53,462 nucleotides of DNA from Pirellulales bacterium. Lineage in GTDB: Bacteria; Planctomycetota; Planctomycetia; Pirellulales; JAICIG01. The first letter of the stretch is position 1. Every line of letters starts with the position of its first letter. The notes below the pieces were generated by a model. That model saw only the letters and a list, made by a program, of their open reading frames with translations. It was not told the DNA's origin and did no database searches. Location: contig JAICLL010000020.1 in the NCBI GenBank assembly GCA_025927475.1, forward strand, positions 1 through 53,462, read 5' to 3'. The position numbers and the translations under genes are program-made. Shown in pieces: positions 5,914 through 14,812 of the stretch.

Positions 5914-8433
5914 CTAATCCTCGTCATCTTCCTCTTCTTCGGGGCGCACCAGCACGAACGAGGCCCGCACGGGCGGAGGCATGCGCGAGGCCGGGCCGCG
6001 TACGCTTCTCCAAACGATGTCGTTCAAGAGCAGATCGTCGGCGGCATCTTCGCGCGAGAAATCGAGTCGGGCCGATTGTTCGACGCCCCAGCCTGAGTTT
6101 GGATTGCGCGCTTGCAGATCGACGCCCGCCGGCCGATGCTGGTAGGCGCTGGCGTCGGCCTCGCCCTGAAAAGCCGCATACATGGGCCGGGCCGCGGCGT
6201 CGAACTGGCTCATCGGCTTCAACCCGAGAATCAGCTCCATCGTCCGCAGCATGCTCGACGTCGAGTACATACTTGAATCGACATAGTGCCGCTTGCAGTA
6301 AGGGCTGATCACCAAGGCCACGGTGCGGTGAGCGTCGACATGGTCCGAGCCGTTCTGGGCGTCGTCTTCCACGACGAAGACCGCCATCTCCTTCCAGAAC
6401 TTGCTCTTCGAGAGGGCCTCAATCAACTGGCCCAGGGCCAGGTCGTTGTCGGCCACCATGGCCGTGGGCGTGGGCTTGCCGCGGCGCTGGCCATAGGTGT
6501 GGTCGTTCGGCAAACGCAGCACGATGAAGCGCGGCAGATCACCCCGCTGCTCAAAGCCGCGCAGCTCTTCGACGAATCGCGCCGTGCGCTTCACATCGGC
6601 ATAGTCGAGGTCGTAGCCGCGGAACTGCGGATCGAAATGCCCTTCCAGCGCGGCCACGGCCGCTTTGCCCGGATCGCCCACTTTGCGGCCGTTGTTGATG
6701 AATTCGCCGTAGCTGCGATAGCTGACGTCGGCCTCGCGGCAGCGGTCCCAGATATAGCCGCCGGCGGGCACGGCGATGGCAAACGCTCCCTCGCTGGGAT
6801 AACCCAGCTTCTTTTGCCCGCCGCGATAGACCAACGGCCAGCTCTTTTCGACAAAGTCGGTGGCGTAGGCGGCCATGCTCCACTCATGGCCATCGGCGCT
6901 GACTTCACTTTCGACATAAAAATTGTCGAGCAGCACAAACTCGCGGGCCAGGGCATGATGGTTCGGCGTGACGGCCTCGGGGAAAATGCACAGATCGGCC
7001 TCGCCGTTGCCTTCGGCCATATCGCCAAACACCTGGTCGTAGGTGCGGTTTTCTTTCACCACATAGAGGCAGTATTTGATTGGGCTGGGTTCGCCCGACT
7101 TGGCGGGAATGGGGTTGCCAGCCTCCGGTTCGGCGGGTGGGTTGAAATCGGCCCGCAACGGACTGGCGCGATAGGCGGTCTCGGTGTAGCGGGCCATGTC
7201 GTCGGGCGAAGGACCGGCGACGACGCTCAGCGTGCCGCGAAACAGCCCGCCAATGTACTGCTGCACCGTGGCGGGCGGGCTTTTCAGCGGGTTCGGCCCT
7301 TGCGGATTGGCTTGCGACATCACGCCCTTGCCATTGGCCACATAAATCTGCTTGTCGAGCGGATTGAAGCGCACCGACGTCGGATACCAGCCGACCGGAA
7401 TAAAACCCATCGAGCGGCTTTTGCCGGTCTCGCTGACGTTGAACACGGCCAGGTTGTTGTTGTCGGCGTTGGCAATGAAGAGCACCTTGCCGTCGGGGGT
7501 GAGCGAGAGGCTGTTGGGCGTGCTGCCGTTGGGCGCCTTCGGATACAGCGCGCTGGAGATCGTCTCCGAGGCTTCGCCCGTTTCGGTGTCGAGCACGCTC
7601 ACCGTGTTTGAGTTGGCGCAGGCCACAAACAGCCGCCGGCCGTCGGGCGAGAGCGCCATCTCGGTCGGGTGGGCCGCGGTTTGCCAACGAGCTTCGATTT
7701 CCCGCGAAGCCAAATTGAGCACCGCCACTCCGGCCTTGCCCCAGAGGCTGAGATACAGCCGCTTGCCGTCGGGCGCCGGCAGCGGCGCATAGGGATAACT
7801 GTCTTTCTCCAGCGAAACGTGTAGCCCCGGCTTCGCCGCATCGCCGGGTTCGCTTTCGGCCAGATCGAGAATGGCCAGCGCGTGGCCCCAGGCCAGCGCC
7901 GCGTAGAGGGTTTTGCCGTCGGCGCTGCAGGCCAAACCGGCGGGCACGAACGTCTCGCTTGGCTTGCCCAGCGGCAACTCGCGATGATCGCTCAGGTAAC
8001 CCTCGGCAAACGTGAACTGGTGAATCACCTCATATTCGCCGCCGCTGGCAAAGACGCGCTTGCCCGACGGATCGAAACAGATGCCGTAAAACGTCTGCGG
8101 CAACGATATGCGAGCGACGACTCGTTGCCGCTGAAGATCGACGGTGGCAATTTCATGCGTGCCATGGCCCGCGTGCAGCACCGCCGCCCAGGGTTGATGT
8201 GGATGCAGGGCAATCTGAATCGGAAAATCGCCTAGCTTGATCTGTTTGCCGGTTGGCTTGAGCGACCATTGGTTGGGCAGCAGTACGCTTCCCTCGCCCT
8301 GCATGCCGGGCAGTCGGCGCGGCGCTTGCGGCGCCGTGGATTCTTGTTGATCATCCTGGGCGAAGCTGGGGCCAGCCAAGGCGACAAAAGCGACGATCGA
8401 CAGGCAGGCGGCACGTGCGGTGGAGCAGATCAT
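5914..8433 (-). CDS. bifunctional YncE-like beta-propeller / alkaline phosphatase-superfamily phosphoesterase
   Basis: 839 aa from the ATG at 8433, which begins a signal peptide (ACLSIVAFVALAGPSFAQDD); the upstream in-frame extension is Arg/Pro-rich and unlikely. Residues about 30-400 contain YVTN/YncE-type propeller blades (LSPDGRRLFVACANSNTVSVLDTETGE, LTPDGKVLFIANADNNNLAVFN). From about 450 the phosphoesterase domain begins with YVVKENRTYDQVFGDM, followed by ADGHEWSMAAY, LPNDHT and VFVVEDDAQNGSDHVDAHRT, which hold the expected metal-binding Asp, Asn and His residues. The tail is highly acidic (EEEEDDED). Known relatives are exported and likely hydrolyse phosphoesters; the substrate is unknown. 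It appears monocistronic. Confidence 0.88.
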   Translation of the reverse strand: MICSTARAACLSIVAFVALAGPSFAQDDQQESTAPQAPRRLPGMQGEGSVLLPNQWSLKPTGKQIKLGDFPIQIALHPHQPWAAVLHAGHGTHEIATVDLQRQRVVARISLPQTFYGICFDPSGKRVFASGGEYEVIHQFTFAEGYLSDHRELPLGKPSETFVPAGLACSADGKTLYAALAWGHALAILDLAESEPGDAAKPGLHVSLEKDSYPYAPLPAPDGKRLYLSLWGKAGVAVLNLASREIEARWQTAAHPTEMALSPDGRRLFVACANSNTVSVLDTETGEASETISSALYPKAPNGSTPNSLSLTPDGKVLFIANADNNNLAVFNVSETGKSRSMGFIPVGWYPTSVRFNPLDKQIYVANGKGVMSQANPQGPNPLKSPPATVQQYIGGLFRGTLSVVAGPSPDDMARYTETAYRASPLRADFNPPAEPEAGNPIPAKSGEPSPIKYCLYVVKENRTYDQVFGDMAEGNGEADLCIFPEAVTPNHHALAREFVLLDNFYVESEVSADGHEWSMAAYATDFVEKSWPLVYRGGQKKLGYPSEGAFAIAVPAGGYIWDRCREADVSYRSYGEFINNGRKVGDPGKAAVAALEGHFDPQFRGYDLDYADVKRTARFVEELRGFEQRGDLPRFIVLRLPNDHTYGQRRGKPTPTAMVADNDLALGQLIEALSKSKFWKEMAVFVVEDDAQNGSDHVDAHRTVALVISPYCKRHYVDSSMYSTSSMLRTMELILGLKPMSQFDAAARPMYAAFQGEADASAYQHRPAGVDLQARNPNSGWGVEQSARLDFSREDAADDLLLNDIVWRSVRGPASRMPPPVRASFVLVRPEEEEDDED

Positions 8434-8493
8434 GGCTGAGCAAAAGCAGGGCGGTGATGGGGCAGGTCTCGGGCGCCGCCGGCCGCGGCGATG

Positions 8494-8516
8494 GTTCGCA
8501 TTATAGCGAGGCGAAC
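8494..8516 (-). promoter_or_regulatory. perfect TATAAT box inside a GTTCGC/GCGAAC inverted repeat
   Basis: On the minus strand TATAAT reads from 8505 to 8500, 67 bases before the phosphoesterase start. The box lies between the arms of a 6-bp inverted repeat (8494-8499 and 8511-8516), which could be an operator. No good -35 hexamer is visible at 16-18 bases. Confidence 0.35.
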
Positions 8517-8685
8517 TCGCCATGCCACGGCGTATGCCGTGTGACATCCTGACTTACCGGCCCTCTCTTCCTCGAATGCAAACTTTGCCGAACGGGAACA
8601 TCTTGCCACTCGGCCGCGAAAACCGAATTTTCCTATCGCGCGCGGACGATGCTCTTGGTAACCGTTTATTTAGGGAGTGGTGGCA

Positions 8686-10098
8686 ATGCGCTTGGCGTGG
8701 CTTGTTTCGGTGGCAGTGCTGTTGCTTGGCCTGGCGAGCAGCTCGCGCGCTCAGCAGGCCGAACCGTTTAGCTTGCTGCCGCTGCCGACTCTGTCGCCGC
8801 CGGCAGTTCCGCCGCTGGCGAGCGACCGCGCAGGATCGCCGGCACAGCGGCGGCCTGCCCCGCTCGATGCCGTCCAACCTCCGCGGGCCGCGTTTGCCGA
8901 GCCAGGCGCCGATCGGCGGCTCAATGCGCGGATGACGCAAATCTCCGATTCGTTCGCCAGCGAAGGCGCGGGTGTGGGCGAAACGTTGCCCGTGCCTGCT
9001 GGCAGCCCCGTGAGCACGTCGCCATCGCTCGATCCGTCGATGGGCCTGGCGCCTGGCGAGTTTTTGGGCGGAAGTCCCTACAGCGAGGCGCTCAACACCA
9101 GCGGCGTGCCGCCGCTGGCGATGCCTTGGGGAATGCAGTTTCGGCCGGGCTTCTGGTTCGGTTCGCTGTCGGGCTTGATCATGACCCGCGACGCGCCCAA
9201 CGCGCTTTCGACCACTTACAACGCCTCGAACGTCAACACCAACCTGCTCGACACCGGCATGGCCCGCTCCAACTGGGCCGGTGGCGGACAGGTGATGTTC
9301 GGCCGCTGGTTCGGGCCGCAGGCTTACGGCCTTCAGTTTATCTATTGGGGCGTGGGCACCATGTCGGGCTTCGCCAATGTGGCCGACCCGAATCACCAGT
9401 TGAGCACGCCGCTCAACCTGGGCAATGTGAACATCGGTTCCAACAGCGCGACGTTCTACTTCGACAATGCCTATCAGCACGCCATTTGGCGCAGTGACAG
9501 CTTTAACAACTTCGAGTGGAACGCACTGCGACGGGCGGTGTTTGCGCCGGCCTTTACCTGCGGCGCCCCGCGGCTGCTGTTCACCGGCATCGCCGGCGTG
9601 CGTTATTTCCGCTTTACCGACAATTTGATTTTCGGCTCGGTCAATTCGCCGAACTTCAGCGACGACGGCGGGGCCTTGGCCGGCTATCTGAACACCGGCG
9701 TCACGAATTCGCTGGTGGGCTTTCAGGTCGGCGCGCGGGTCGATTATTTCGTTCTGCCCCGCGTGCGACTGTATGCCATGCCCAAGTTCGGTCTGTACGG
9801 CAACCAGGTCAATATGCGCGAGCACCTTTACTCGGGCGATGGCCAGCAGGGTTTTGATGTTTTGGCGCGGCGCAGCACGGTTTCGACCATCGGGCAGGTC
9901 GACGTGGGCGCCGGCTATCAGATTACGCCGCGATTCAGCGCCTACGTGGCCTATCGCTTGATGGGCGTGACGCGCGTCGGCCTGGCCGACAATCAGATTC
10001 CGCCCTTCCTGGCCGATCAGCAATCGATGCAGAACATCAAGACCAACGGCGATCTCATTCTGCACGGCGTGCTGATTGGCGGAATGTATAATTTCTAG
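8686..10098 (+). CDS. BBP7 family outer-membrane beta-barrel protein
   Basis: 470 aa from the ATG at 8686, with AGGGAG about 9 bases upstream; two GTG codons just before it are less likely starts. The N-terminus is a signal peptide (RLAWLVSVAVLLLGLASSSRAQQ), then a proline-rich segment to about residue 120. The remaining residues alternate polar and aromatic residues in strand-like blocks (GMQFRPGFWFGSLSGLIMTRD, GGGQVMFGRWFGPQAYGLQFIYWG) and end in ...LIGGMYNF with a terminal aromatic, as expected for an outer-membrane barrel. I assign it to the BBP7 family common in planctomycetes. It may act as a pore or structural surface protein; no substrate can be inferred. Confidence 0.8.
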   Translation: MRLAWLVSVAVLLLGLASSSRAQQAEPFSLLPLPTLSPPAVPPLASDRAGSPAQRRPAPLDAVQPPRAAFAEPGADRRLNARMTQISDSFASEGAGVGETLPVPAGSPVSTSPSLDPSMGLAPGEFLGGSPYSEALNTSGVPPLAMPWGMQFRPGFWFGSLSGLIMTRDAPNALSTTYNASNVNTNLLDTGMARSNWAGGGQVMFGRWFGPQAYGLQFIYWGVGTMSGFANVADPNHQLSTPLNLGNVNIGSNSATFYFDNAYQHAIWRSDSFNNFEWNALRRAVFAPAFTCGAPRLLFTGIAGVRYFRFTDNLIFGSVNSPNFSDDGGALAGYLNTGVTNSLVGFQVGARVDYFVLPRVRLYAMPKFGLYGNQVNMREHLYSGDGQQGFDVLARRSTVSTIGQVDVGAGYQITPRFSAYVAYRLMGVTRVGLADNQIPPFLADQQSMQNIKTNGDLILHGVLIGGMYNF

Positions 10099-10120
10099 CG
10101 CTCTCGCAGCATCAGCGTCC

Positions 10121-10142
10121 TCGCTTGCGCCGTCGCAAGCGA
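10121..10142 (+). terminator. 9-bp hairpin after the BBP7 gene, no T-run
   Basis: Positions 10121-10129 and 10134-10142 are perfect reverse complements with a 4-base loop, 22 bases after the barrel gene stop. No poly-T tract follows, so it may be a weak terminator, an mRNA-protecting hairpin or a repeat unit. Confidence 0.4.
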
Positions 10143-10189
10143 TTACTCTATGCTACAAGCGGTTCGCAAAGATACATTTTCATTCGGCG

Positions 10190-10282
10190 TCTGTAGGGAA
10201 CGGACTCCGTGCCGTTCCGTGCGGGGCGAACCGACGTCGCGCCGCCCCCCGGCGGAACGGCACGGAGTCCGTTCCCTACAGA
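10190..10282. repeat. 30-bp perfect inverted repeat element
   Basis: Positions 10190-10219 and 10253-10282 are perfect 30-base reverse complements separated by a 33-base GC-rich loop. The element sits between the BBP7 gene and the TPR gene and falls inside the spurious 5' extension of the TPR reading frame. The arms centre on GGAACGGACTCCGTGCCGTT, a sequence type I associate with dispersed repeats in Pirellulales; its copy number cannot be judged from this window. Confidence 0.75.
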
Positions 10283-10360
10283 ATCGTGCCGTACCCGGAG
10301 ATCCATCATCGGCGACCGCGTGAAGTTGAAGTACTCGAGGGCCAGACACCAGGGGTCGCC

Positions 10361-12637
10361 GTGACAGCCGCTGAATTACTCGAATCCGCCCGTCGCTGGC
10401 AGCAGGCCGGCGATTTGCCGCGGGCGGAAAACGCCTACCGCGAGCTGCTGATTGGCGAGCAAAACAACGCCGAGCTGTGGTATCTGCTTGGGGTGGCCTG
10501 CCGAAACCAAGGTAAGCTCGACGAGGCGCTCTCGGCCTATCAGCGAGCGATCGAGCTGCGGCCCGATTTGGCGCAAGCCCACAACGGCCTGGGTATCGTC
10601 CGGCAGCAGCAGGGGCGGTTGGCCGAGGCGGCCGCCAGCTTCGAGTCCGCGGTGCGGGCACGGCCGGATTTTGCCCCCGCCCACAACAACCTCGGCAACG
10701 TGCTGAAGGAAACGGGCCGCAACGATCTGGCGATGACCGCCTATCAGGAAGCGGTGCGCCTCAAGCCCGACTTTGCCGAAGCTCACAGCAATCTGGGCAA
10801 TTTGCAACGCGAGCTGGGGCAGGTCGACGAAGCCATGGCAAGCTGCCGCCTGGCCCTGCAACTGAAGCCCGATTTTGCCATCGGCCACAACCACCTGGGC
10901 GCCGCCTATTCCAAAAAACGCCGCTGGGACGATGCCGCGGCTTGTTATCGCCAGGCGATTGCGCTGCTGCCCGCGTACCCCGAGGCCCACAGCAACCTGG
11001 GCGATGCCCTGCGCGAGCTGGGCCAGCTCGACGAAGCCGCCGCTCATTTTCGCGAGGCCCTGCGGCTGCGGCCCGATTTGGCCGAGCCGCACGCCGGGCT
11101 GTCGCTGGTGCTCTTGCAGTTGGGCGATTTGGCCGGCTGCCAGGCAAGCTGCCGCGAAGCGCTGCGGTTGCGAAGCGGCGCCGGATCGTCGCAGTTGAAT
11201 CTGACACTCAGCATTGTCTCGTTGCTCGAAGGGCGGCAGGAAGAATCGCTCGCCTATTGCGAGGCGGCGCTGGAGCAAGAACCCGATTCGCCCGAAGCGC
11301 ACAAAAACCGCGCGATCGTCTGGCTTTTGCAAGGCCGATACCGCGAGGGCTGGCCCGAATACGAATGGCGTTGGAAATGCCCCGAGCTGCCCGAGCGGCC
11401 CTTCAAGCAGCCGCTGTGGGATGGCGGGCCACTGGATGGCCGAACGATCATGCTGCACGCCGAGCAAGGACTGGGCGATACGATTCAATTCGTTCGCTAT
11501 GTTCGCCGGGTGCGGCAGCGCGGCGGCCGGGTGCTGGTGGTCTGCCAGAAGACGCTGCTGCCGCTGTTGAGCCAATGCGAAGACATCGCGCAGTTGGCGG
11601 CCCAGGGAGATCCGCTGCCGCCGTTCGACGTGCATGCTCCGCTGTTGAGCCTGCCTGGCATTTTTGGCGACACGCTCGAGACGATTCCCGCCGAAGTGCC
11701 TTACCTGCGGCCCGACCCGCGGCGGTTCGAGCAGTGGCGTCGCGAGCTGGACGAGCTGCCGGGCTTGCGCGTCGGCATCGCCTGGCAGGGCAGCCGCTCG
11801 TTTTATTTCGACCGGCTGCGCTCGGTGCCGCTGGCCGAGTTTGCTCCGCTGGCCGCCGTGCCCGGCGTGACGCTCGTCAGTCTGCAAAAAGGTTTCGGCA
11901 GCGAGCAATTGGCCGCGCTCGCCGGACGGTTCCGCGTGGTCGATTTGGCCAGCCGGCTCGATGAGTCGAGCGGGCCGTTCGTCGATACGGCGGCGGTCAT
12001 GAAAAGCCTCGATCTGGTGATTACCAGCGATACGTCGATCGCGCACCTGGCCGGCGCCTTGGCGGTTCCGGTGTGGGTGGCCATTCCGTTCGCCCCCGAC
12101 TGGCGTTGGCTGCTGGAGCGTGAAGACAGCCCGTGGTATCCCACCATGCGGCTGTTTCGGCAGACCGAGCGCGGCAATTGGCAAATCGTCTTCGAGCGGA
12201 TTGCGGCGGCGCTGGCCGCTCGCTCGGGCGAGCCTTTGCCCGCCCGACCGATCACGGTCGAAATTGCGCCGGGCGAATTGCTCGACAAGCTGACGATCTT
12301 AGAAATCAAATCGGAACGCATGACTGATGCGGCCAAATTGGCCAACGTGCGCGCGGAGCTGGCGACACTCACCGCCGCCCGCGACCGCGCCATTCGCGCT
12401 TCCGCGGCGCTCGATGAACTGACGTCTGAACTCAAGCGCGTGAACGAAGCCCTGTGGGAGATTGAAGACGAAATTCGCGTCTGCGAGCGGCAGGCCGATT
12501 TTGGGCCGCGTTTTATCGAGCTAGCCCGTTCCGTTTATCATCAGAACGACCAGCGGGCGGCGGTCAAGCGGCGGATCAACGATCTGCTCGGCTCGCGGCT
12601 GATCGAGGAGAAATCGTACGCGTCCTATACCCGGTAG
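10361..12637 (+). CDS. TPR repeat protein fused to GT9-like glycosyltransferase and DUF6165 domains
   Basis: 758 aa from a GTG at 10361 with AGGGG 8 bases upstream; the open frame reaches 10076 but crosses the 30-bp repeat and has no protein-like signal there. Residues about 1-336 contain roughly nine 34-residue tetratricopeptide repeats (WYLLGVACRNQGKLDEALSAYQ and similar). Residues about 340-610 match a heptosyltransferase-like GT9 fold: HAEQGLGDTIQFVRYV, an RVGIAWQGS segment and TSDTSIAHLAGALAVPVWV. From about 631 a DUF6165-like module begins with EIAPGELLDKLTILEIK and continues as a charged coiled helix to the end. This may glycosylate or recognise partners presented by the TPR array. No acceptor is evident from its neighbours. 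Confidence 0.85.
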   Translation: MTAAELLESARRWQQAGDLPRAENAYRELLIGEQNNAELWYLLGVACRNQGKLDEALSAYQRAIELRPDLAQAHNGLGIVRQQQGRLAEAAASFESAVRARPDFAPAHNNLGNVLKETGRNDLAMTAYQEAVRLKPDFAEAHSNLGNLQRELGQVDEAMASCRLALQLKPDFAIGHNHLGAAYSKKRRWDDAAACYRQAIALLPAYPEAHSNLGDALRELGQLDEAAAHFREALRLRPDLAEPHAGLSLVLLQLGDLAGCQASCREALRLRSGAGSSQLNLTLSIVSLLEGRQEESLAYCEAALEQEPDSPEAHKNRAIVWLLQGRYREGWPEYEWRWKCPELPERPFKQPLWDGGPLDGRTIMLHAEQGLGDTIQFVRYVRRVRQRGGRVLVVCQKTLLPLLSQCEDIAQLAAQGDPLPPFDVHAPLLSLPGIFGDTLETIPAEVPYLRPDPRRFEQWRRELDELPGLRVGIAWQGSRSFYFDRLRSVPLAEFAPLAAVPGVTLVSLQKGFGSEQLAALAGRFRVVDLASRLDESSGPFVDTAAVMKSLDLVITSDTSIAHLAGALAVPVWVAIPFAPDWRWLLEREDSPWYPTMRLFRQTERGNWQIVFERIAAALAARSGEPLPARPITVEIAPGELLDKLTILEIKSERMTDAAKLANVRAELATLTAARDRAIRASAALDELTSELKRVNEALWEIEDEIRVCERQADFGPRFIELARSVYHQNDQRAAVKRRINDLLGSRLIEEKSYASYTR

Positions 12638-12709
12638 CTCCCGGCCTCGTGCCGGGCGGTTGCCGCGCGGATTTCACCGCCCTGGCTGGGACGATGCGTG
12701 CCGGACCCG

Positions 12710-13224
12710 TCAGTGATCCTGGGCAGTGCCGCGGGGCGTCGTCGGCAGGTCGCTGGGAATCGCGGCGCCGGCGTATTGCCAGGCGTCGGCGCGTTGAATC
12801 GCCAACAAGCCGTAATCACGGGCGATGAAACCACAGCCGGTCTGATCGGCCAGCATCTCCAAGAGGTTCAGCAGCGATTCCTCGCGGCCGGTTTCAAGCT
12901 GAACCGAAAGAAGCGGATCTGGTCGCGTTGTGCTCTTGCTTCGTCGACGCGAGCGACCGCCAAAACGACATCCGGATTGGCACGCAAGGCGCGGTTGATT
13001 GCTTGCGCCAAATTGGCGGGAATCGGCGAATCTTGCGGAGCTTCTTTGCTCTCGGGTTCCGTAACCAGCTTGAGATGGTGTAATTCCGCGTCGTCAATCA
13101 ACGGCTTATCATTCTCGGTTGGCCGCGGCCGCTCGGCGGGGTCTGCAATCAACGAGAGATCGTCCTGAGCCCAGGCACTGCGCGCCAGTAGGCCAATCCC
13201 AAGCAAAAACGCTAACGTTCTCAT
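12710..13224 (-). pseudogene. frameshifted secreted protein gene
   Basis: The 5' part starts at the ATG at 13224 with a signal peptide (MRTLAFLLGIGLLARSAWAQDD) and runs in frame to a TGA at 12868, ending in an atypical ...PAARNRC. Just before that, near 12910-12918, switching to the -1 frame opens a convincing continuation: VQLETGREESLLNLLEMLADQ, then TGCGFIARDYGLLAIQ and a stop at 12710-12712. The two halves look like one planctomycete protein whose C-terminal FxxRDYGLL pattern I recognise loosely. The first half ends in NPDVVLAVARVDEARAQRDQIR, which in relatives is usually followed by more sequence, so an internal deletion may have caused the shift. No classic slippery heptamer is visible. 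A sequence error is possible. Confidence 0.65.
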
Positions 13225-13359
13225 GACGCTACCTCCGGCGATGGTTACGGTTATCGCGCAAAGCAGATTCATTCACTCGGCGACGCTTTCAGTTCGGCCA
13301 ACACCTATCCTGTGGCATTGGCCGCCCCTTACCGACCACAGACAGCACGGATACGTGGA

Positions 13360-14214
13360 CTACGACCTGCCGAGCCACGCCACCATTTGCGCGGCCAACT
13401 CGCCCAGGCCAAAGCTGTAAAAATGATCGGCGCCCGCGACGACCGCCACCAAGAGTTTGCCGGCTTCACTCGGACGGGCGTTCAGCTCTTCGGGCAGCCC
13501 CTCGAAAGCCGAGCCGCGCCGCAGCTCGATGGTACCAAACGTGAACAGCATCGGGCAATCGACGCGATCGACGAAGTTCAGAATGTTGTAGCGTTCTTCA
13601 GGCCCGTACTTGTCCAAATATCCCGCCGCCGACACCAGGTAGGGCAGCGGAAACTGCACCGCCATGATCGTCTCGCCGCGCCCCTCGCGCACGTGAGTCT
13701 CGGCGACGGCGAATTCGCTCAAAAAGGTCTCGGCTTCGGGGCTGCCGGCGAAGCGCGAATATGAGAGGCGAGGCGGCGAAAGGGCGATCAGCCGGCTGAC
13801 CTGGGCCGGCGGCTCGTGGGCCAGACAATAAATGGCTTTGACGGCGCCCAGGCTGTGACCCGCCAGTACAACTTGTTCGTAACCCCGCCCGGTGAGAAAC
13901 TCGACCCAGGCCGCAATGTCGTGCCGGCAGTCGTCGACCACCTCAAGGGCGGCCCCGAAATACTTGCGTGTGCCGGCGGTGCTCACCGCGTCGTGGCCGC
14001 GGGTGTTGACCGCCAAGACCGTCAGCCCGTCTTTGACTAGCCGCGAGATCAGCCCGGTAAACAGACCCGAGCTATAAAAATTGCCGCCGGCGCCGTGCAG
14101 CAAAAGCAGCACCTGGCGCGGAGCGGTGGCATTCGCGGCCTCGGCCGGGCGGTGCAACGCGCCGTGCAGGCGCAGACCATCGCCCGTGGTAACCTGGACC
14201 AGCTCGGCGATCAC
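13360..14214 (-). CDS. alpha/beta hydrolase
   Basis: 284 aa starting with GTG at 14214, whose codon overlaps the upstream stop (GTGA), so translation is probably coupled to the coiled protein gene before it. The oxyanion-hole stretch LLLHGAGGNF is at residues 37-46, the nucleophile elbow is GHSLGA with S121, and ADHFYSFG near residue 266 supplies the likely catalytic histidine. The acid is probably in FTFGTIELR. The layout resembles DUF1749-like hydrolases that act on soluble small substrates. No signal peptide, so it is cytoplasmic. Substrate not determinable. Confidence 0.85.
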   Translation of the reverse strand: MIAELVQVTTGDGLRLHGALHRPAEAANATAPRQVLLLLHGAGGNFYSSGLFTGLISRLVKDGLTVLAVNTRGHDAVSTAGTRKYFGAALEVVDDCRHDIAAWVEFLTGRGYEQVVLAGHSLGAVKAIYCLAHEPPAQVSRLIALSPPRLSYSRFAGSPEAETFLSEFAVAETHVREGRGETIMAVQFPLPYLVSAAGYLDKYGPEERYNILNFVDRVDCPMLFTFGTIELRRGSAFEGLPEELNARPSEAGKLLVAVVAGADHFYSFGLGELAAQMVAWLGRS

Positions 14215-14675
14215 GGCGTCGGGGCGTGGGCCTGCGGTGTGGAGCTCAACTGCGCCAGCACCTGCAACACGCCGTTGAGATGGGCTAGCCGCGGGCCATA
14301 GCGGTCGACAAATTCATTGAGCATGAAGTCGCCGTCGCAGAGCACCTCGGCGTTTTCGTTGACCTCTTGGGTCAGCGAGTTCAAGAATTCGGTCTGCACG
14401 CGGCTGAGCGTTTCGGCGGCGTGCCGGCAGCTTTGAGCCAGGTGCGGATTGGCCGATTTCCATTGCCCCAGCTCTTGGTTGCGCTGTTTTTGCGGTCCGC
14501 TGAGCTGGTTGACCAACTCTTCCAGAAGTTCGTTTTGCCGGTCCTGGGCGGTGAGAATCTCGCGCAGCAGCCGGGTTTGTTCTTCTTCGATGGTGCCCGG
14601 CGGCACGCTACTGAGCGCACCGGGCGAAATATCGACTTGTGTAAACAGCGGCGGCGCTGGCTGTCGGTCGTGCAT
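14211..14675 (-). CDS. small helical hypothetical protein coupled to the hydrolase
   Basis: 154 aa from the ATG at 14675, which follows AAGGGAAG by 5 bases; the frame is open upstream but the promoter-like TATAAT lies inside that extension. The protein is hydrophilic and largely helical: a short N-terminal segment (PPLFTQVDISPGALSSVPPG), then EEEQTRLLREILTAQDRQNE-type heptads and a long helix through QEVNENAEVLCDGDF. No membrane segment or enzyme motif. The 4-base overlap with the hydrolase suggests shared expression and possibly a shared complex. I do not recognise a family. Confidence 0.65.
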   Translation of the reverse strand: MHDRQPAPPLFTQVDISPGALSSVPPGTIEEEQTRLLREILTAQDRQNELLEELVNQLSGPQKQRNQELGQWKSANPHLAQSCRHAAETLSRVQTEFLNSLTQEVNENAEVLCDGDFMLNEFVDRYGPRLAHLNGVLQVLAQLSSTPQAHAPTP

Positions 14676-14703
14676 CGGCTTCCCTTTCGATTGAAGATTC
14701 ACC

Positions 14704-14733
14704 ATTATAAACACGCCCCCGAATGGCTGTCGA
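14704..14733 (-). promoter_or_regulatory. sigma-70-type promoter for the coiled protein/hydrolase pair
   Basis: On the minus strand TCGACA (14733-14728) is followed after 18 bases by a perfect TATAAT (14709-14704), about 29 bases upstream of the ATG at 14675. The -35 matches consensus at 5 of 6 positions. AT-rich hexamers like this stand out in the GC-rich sequence. Confidence 0.55.
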
Positions 14734-14812
14734 GTAGCCCGTGCGTTGGATCGTGTCTCTATGCCGGATCGGCCCAAAGCGCGGCTTTTTGGCGCGATCG
14801 TGATAGGATGTC

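Noticed and set aside
6286..7611. Plus-strand ORF opposite the phosphoesterase
   Set aside because: The minus-strand frame has clear propeller and phosphoesterase motifs; the plus-strand translation has none.
10076..10360. 95-residue N-terminal extension of the TPR gene
   Set aside because: It overlaps the end of the BBP7 gene and crosses a perfect inverted repeat; the GTG at 10361 has a ribosome site and starts the first repeat.
12640..12656. Hairpin CCCGGC/GCCGGG after the TPR gene as a terminator
   Set aside because: Only a 6-bp stem and no T-run.
12868..12870. A second TGA-decoding case in the frameshifted secreted gene
   Set aside because: The sequence after this TGA in the same frame is not protein-like; a -1 frame switch explains the continuation better.
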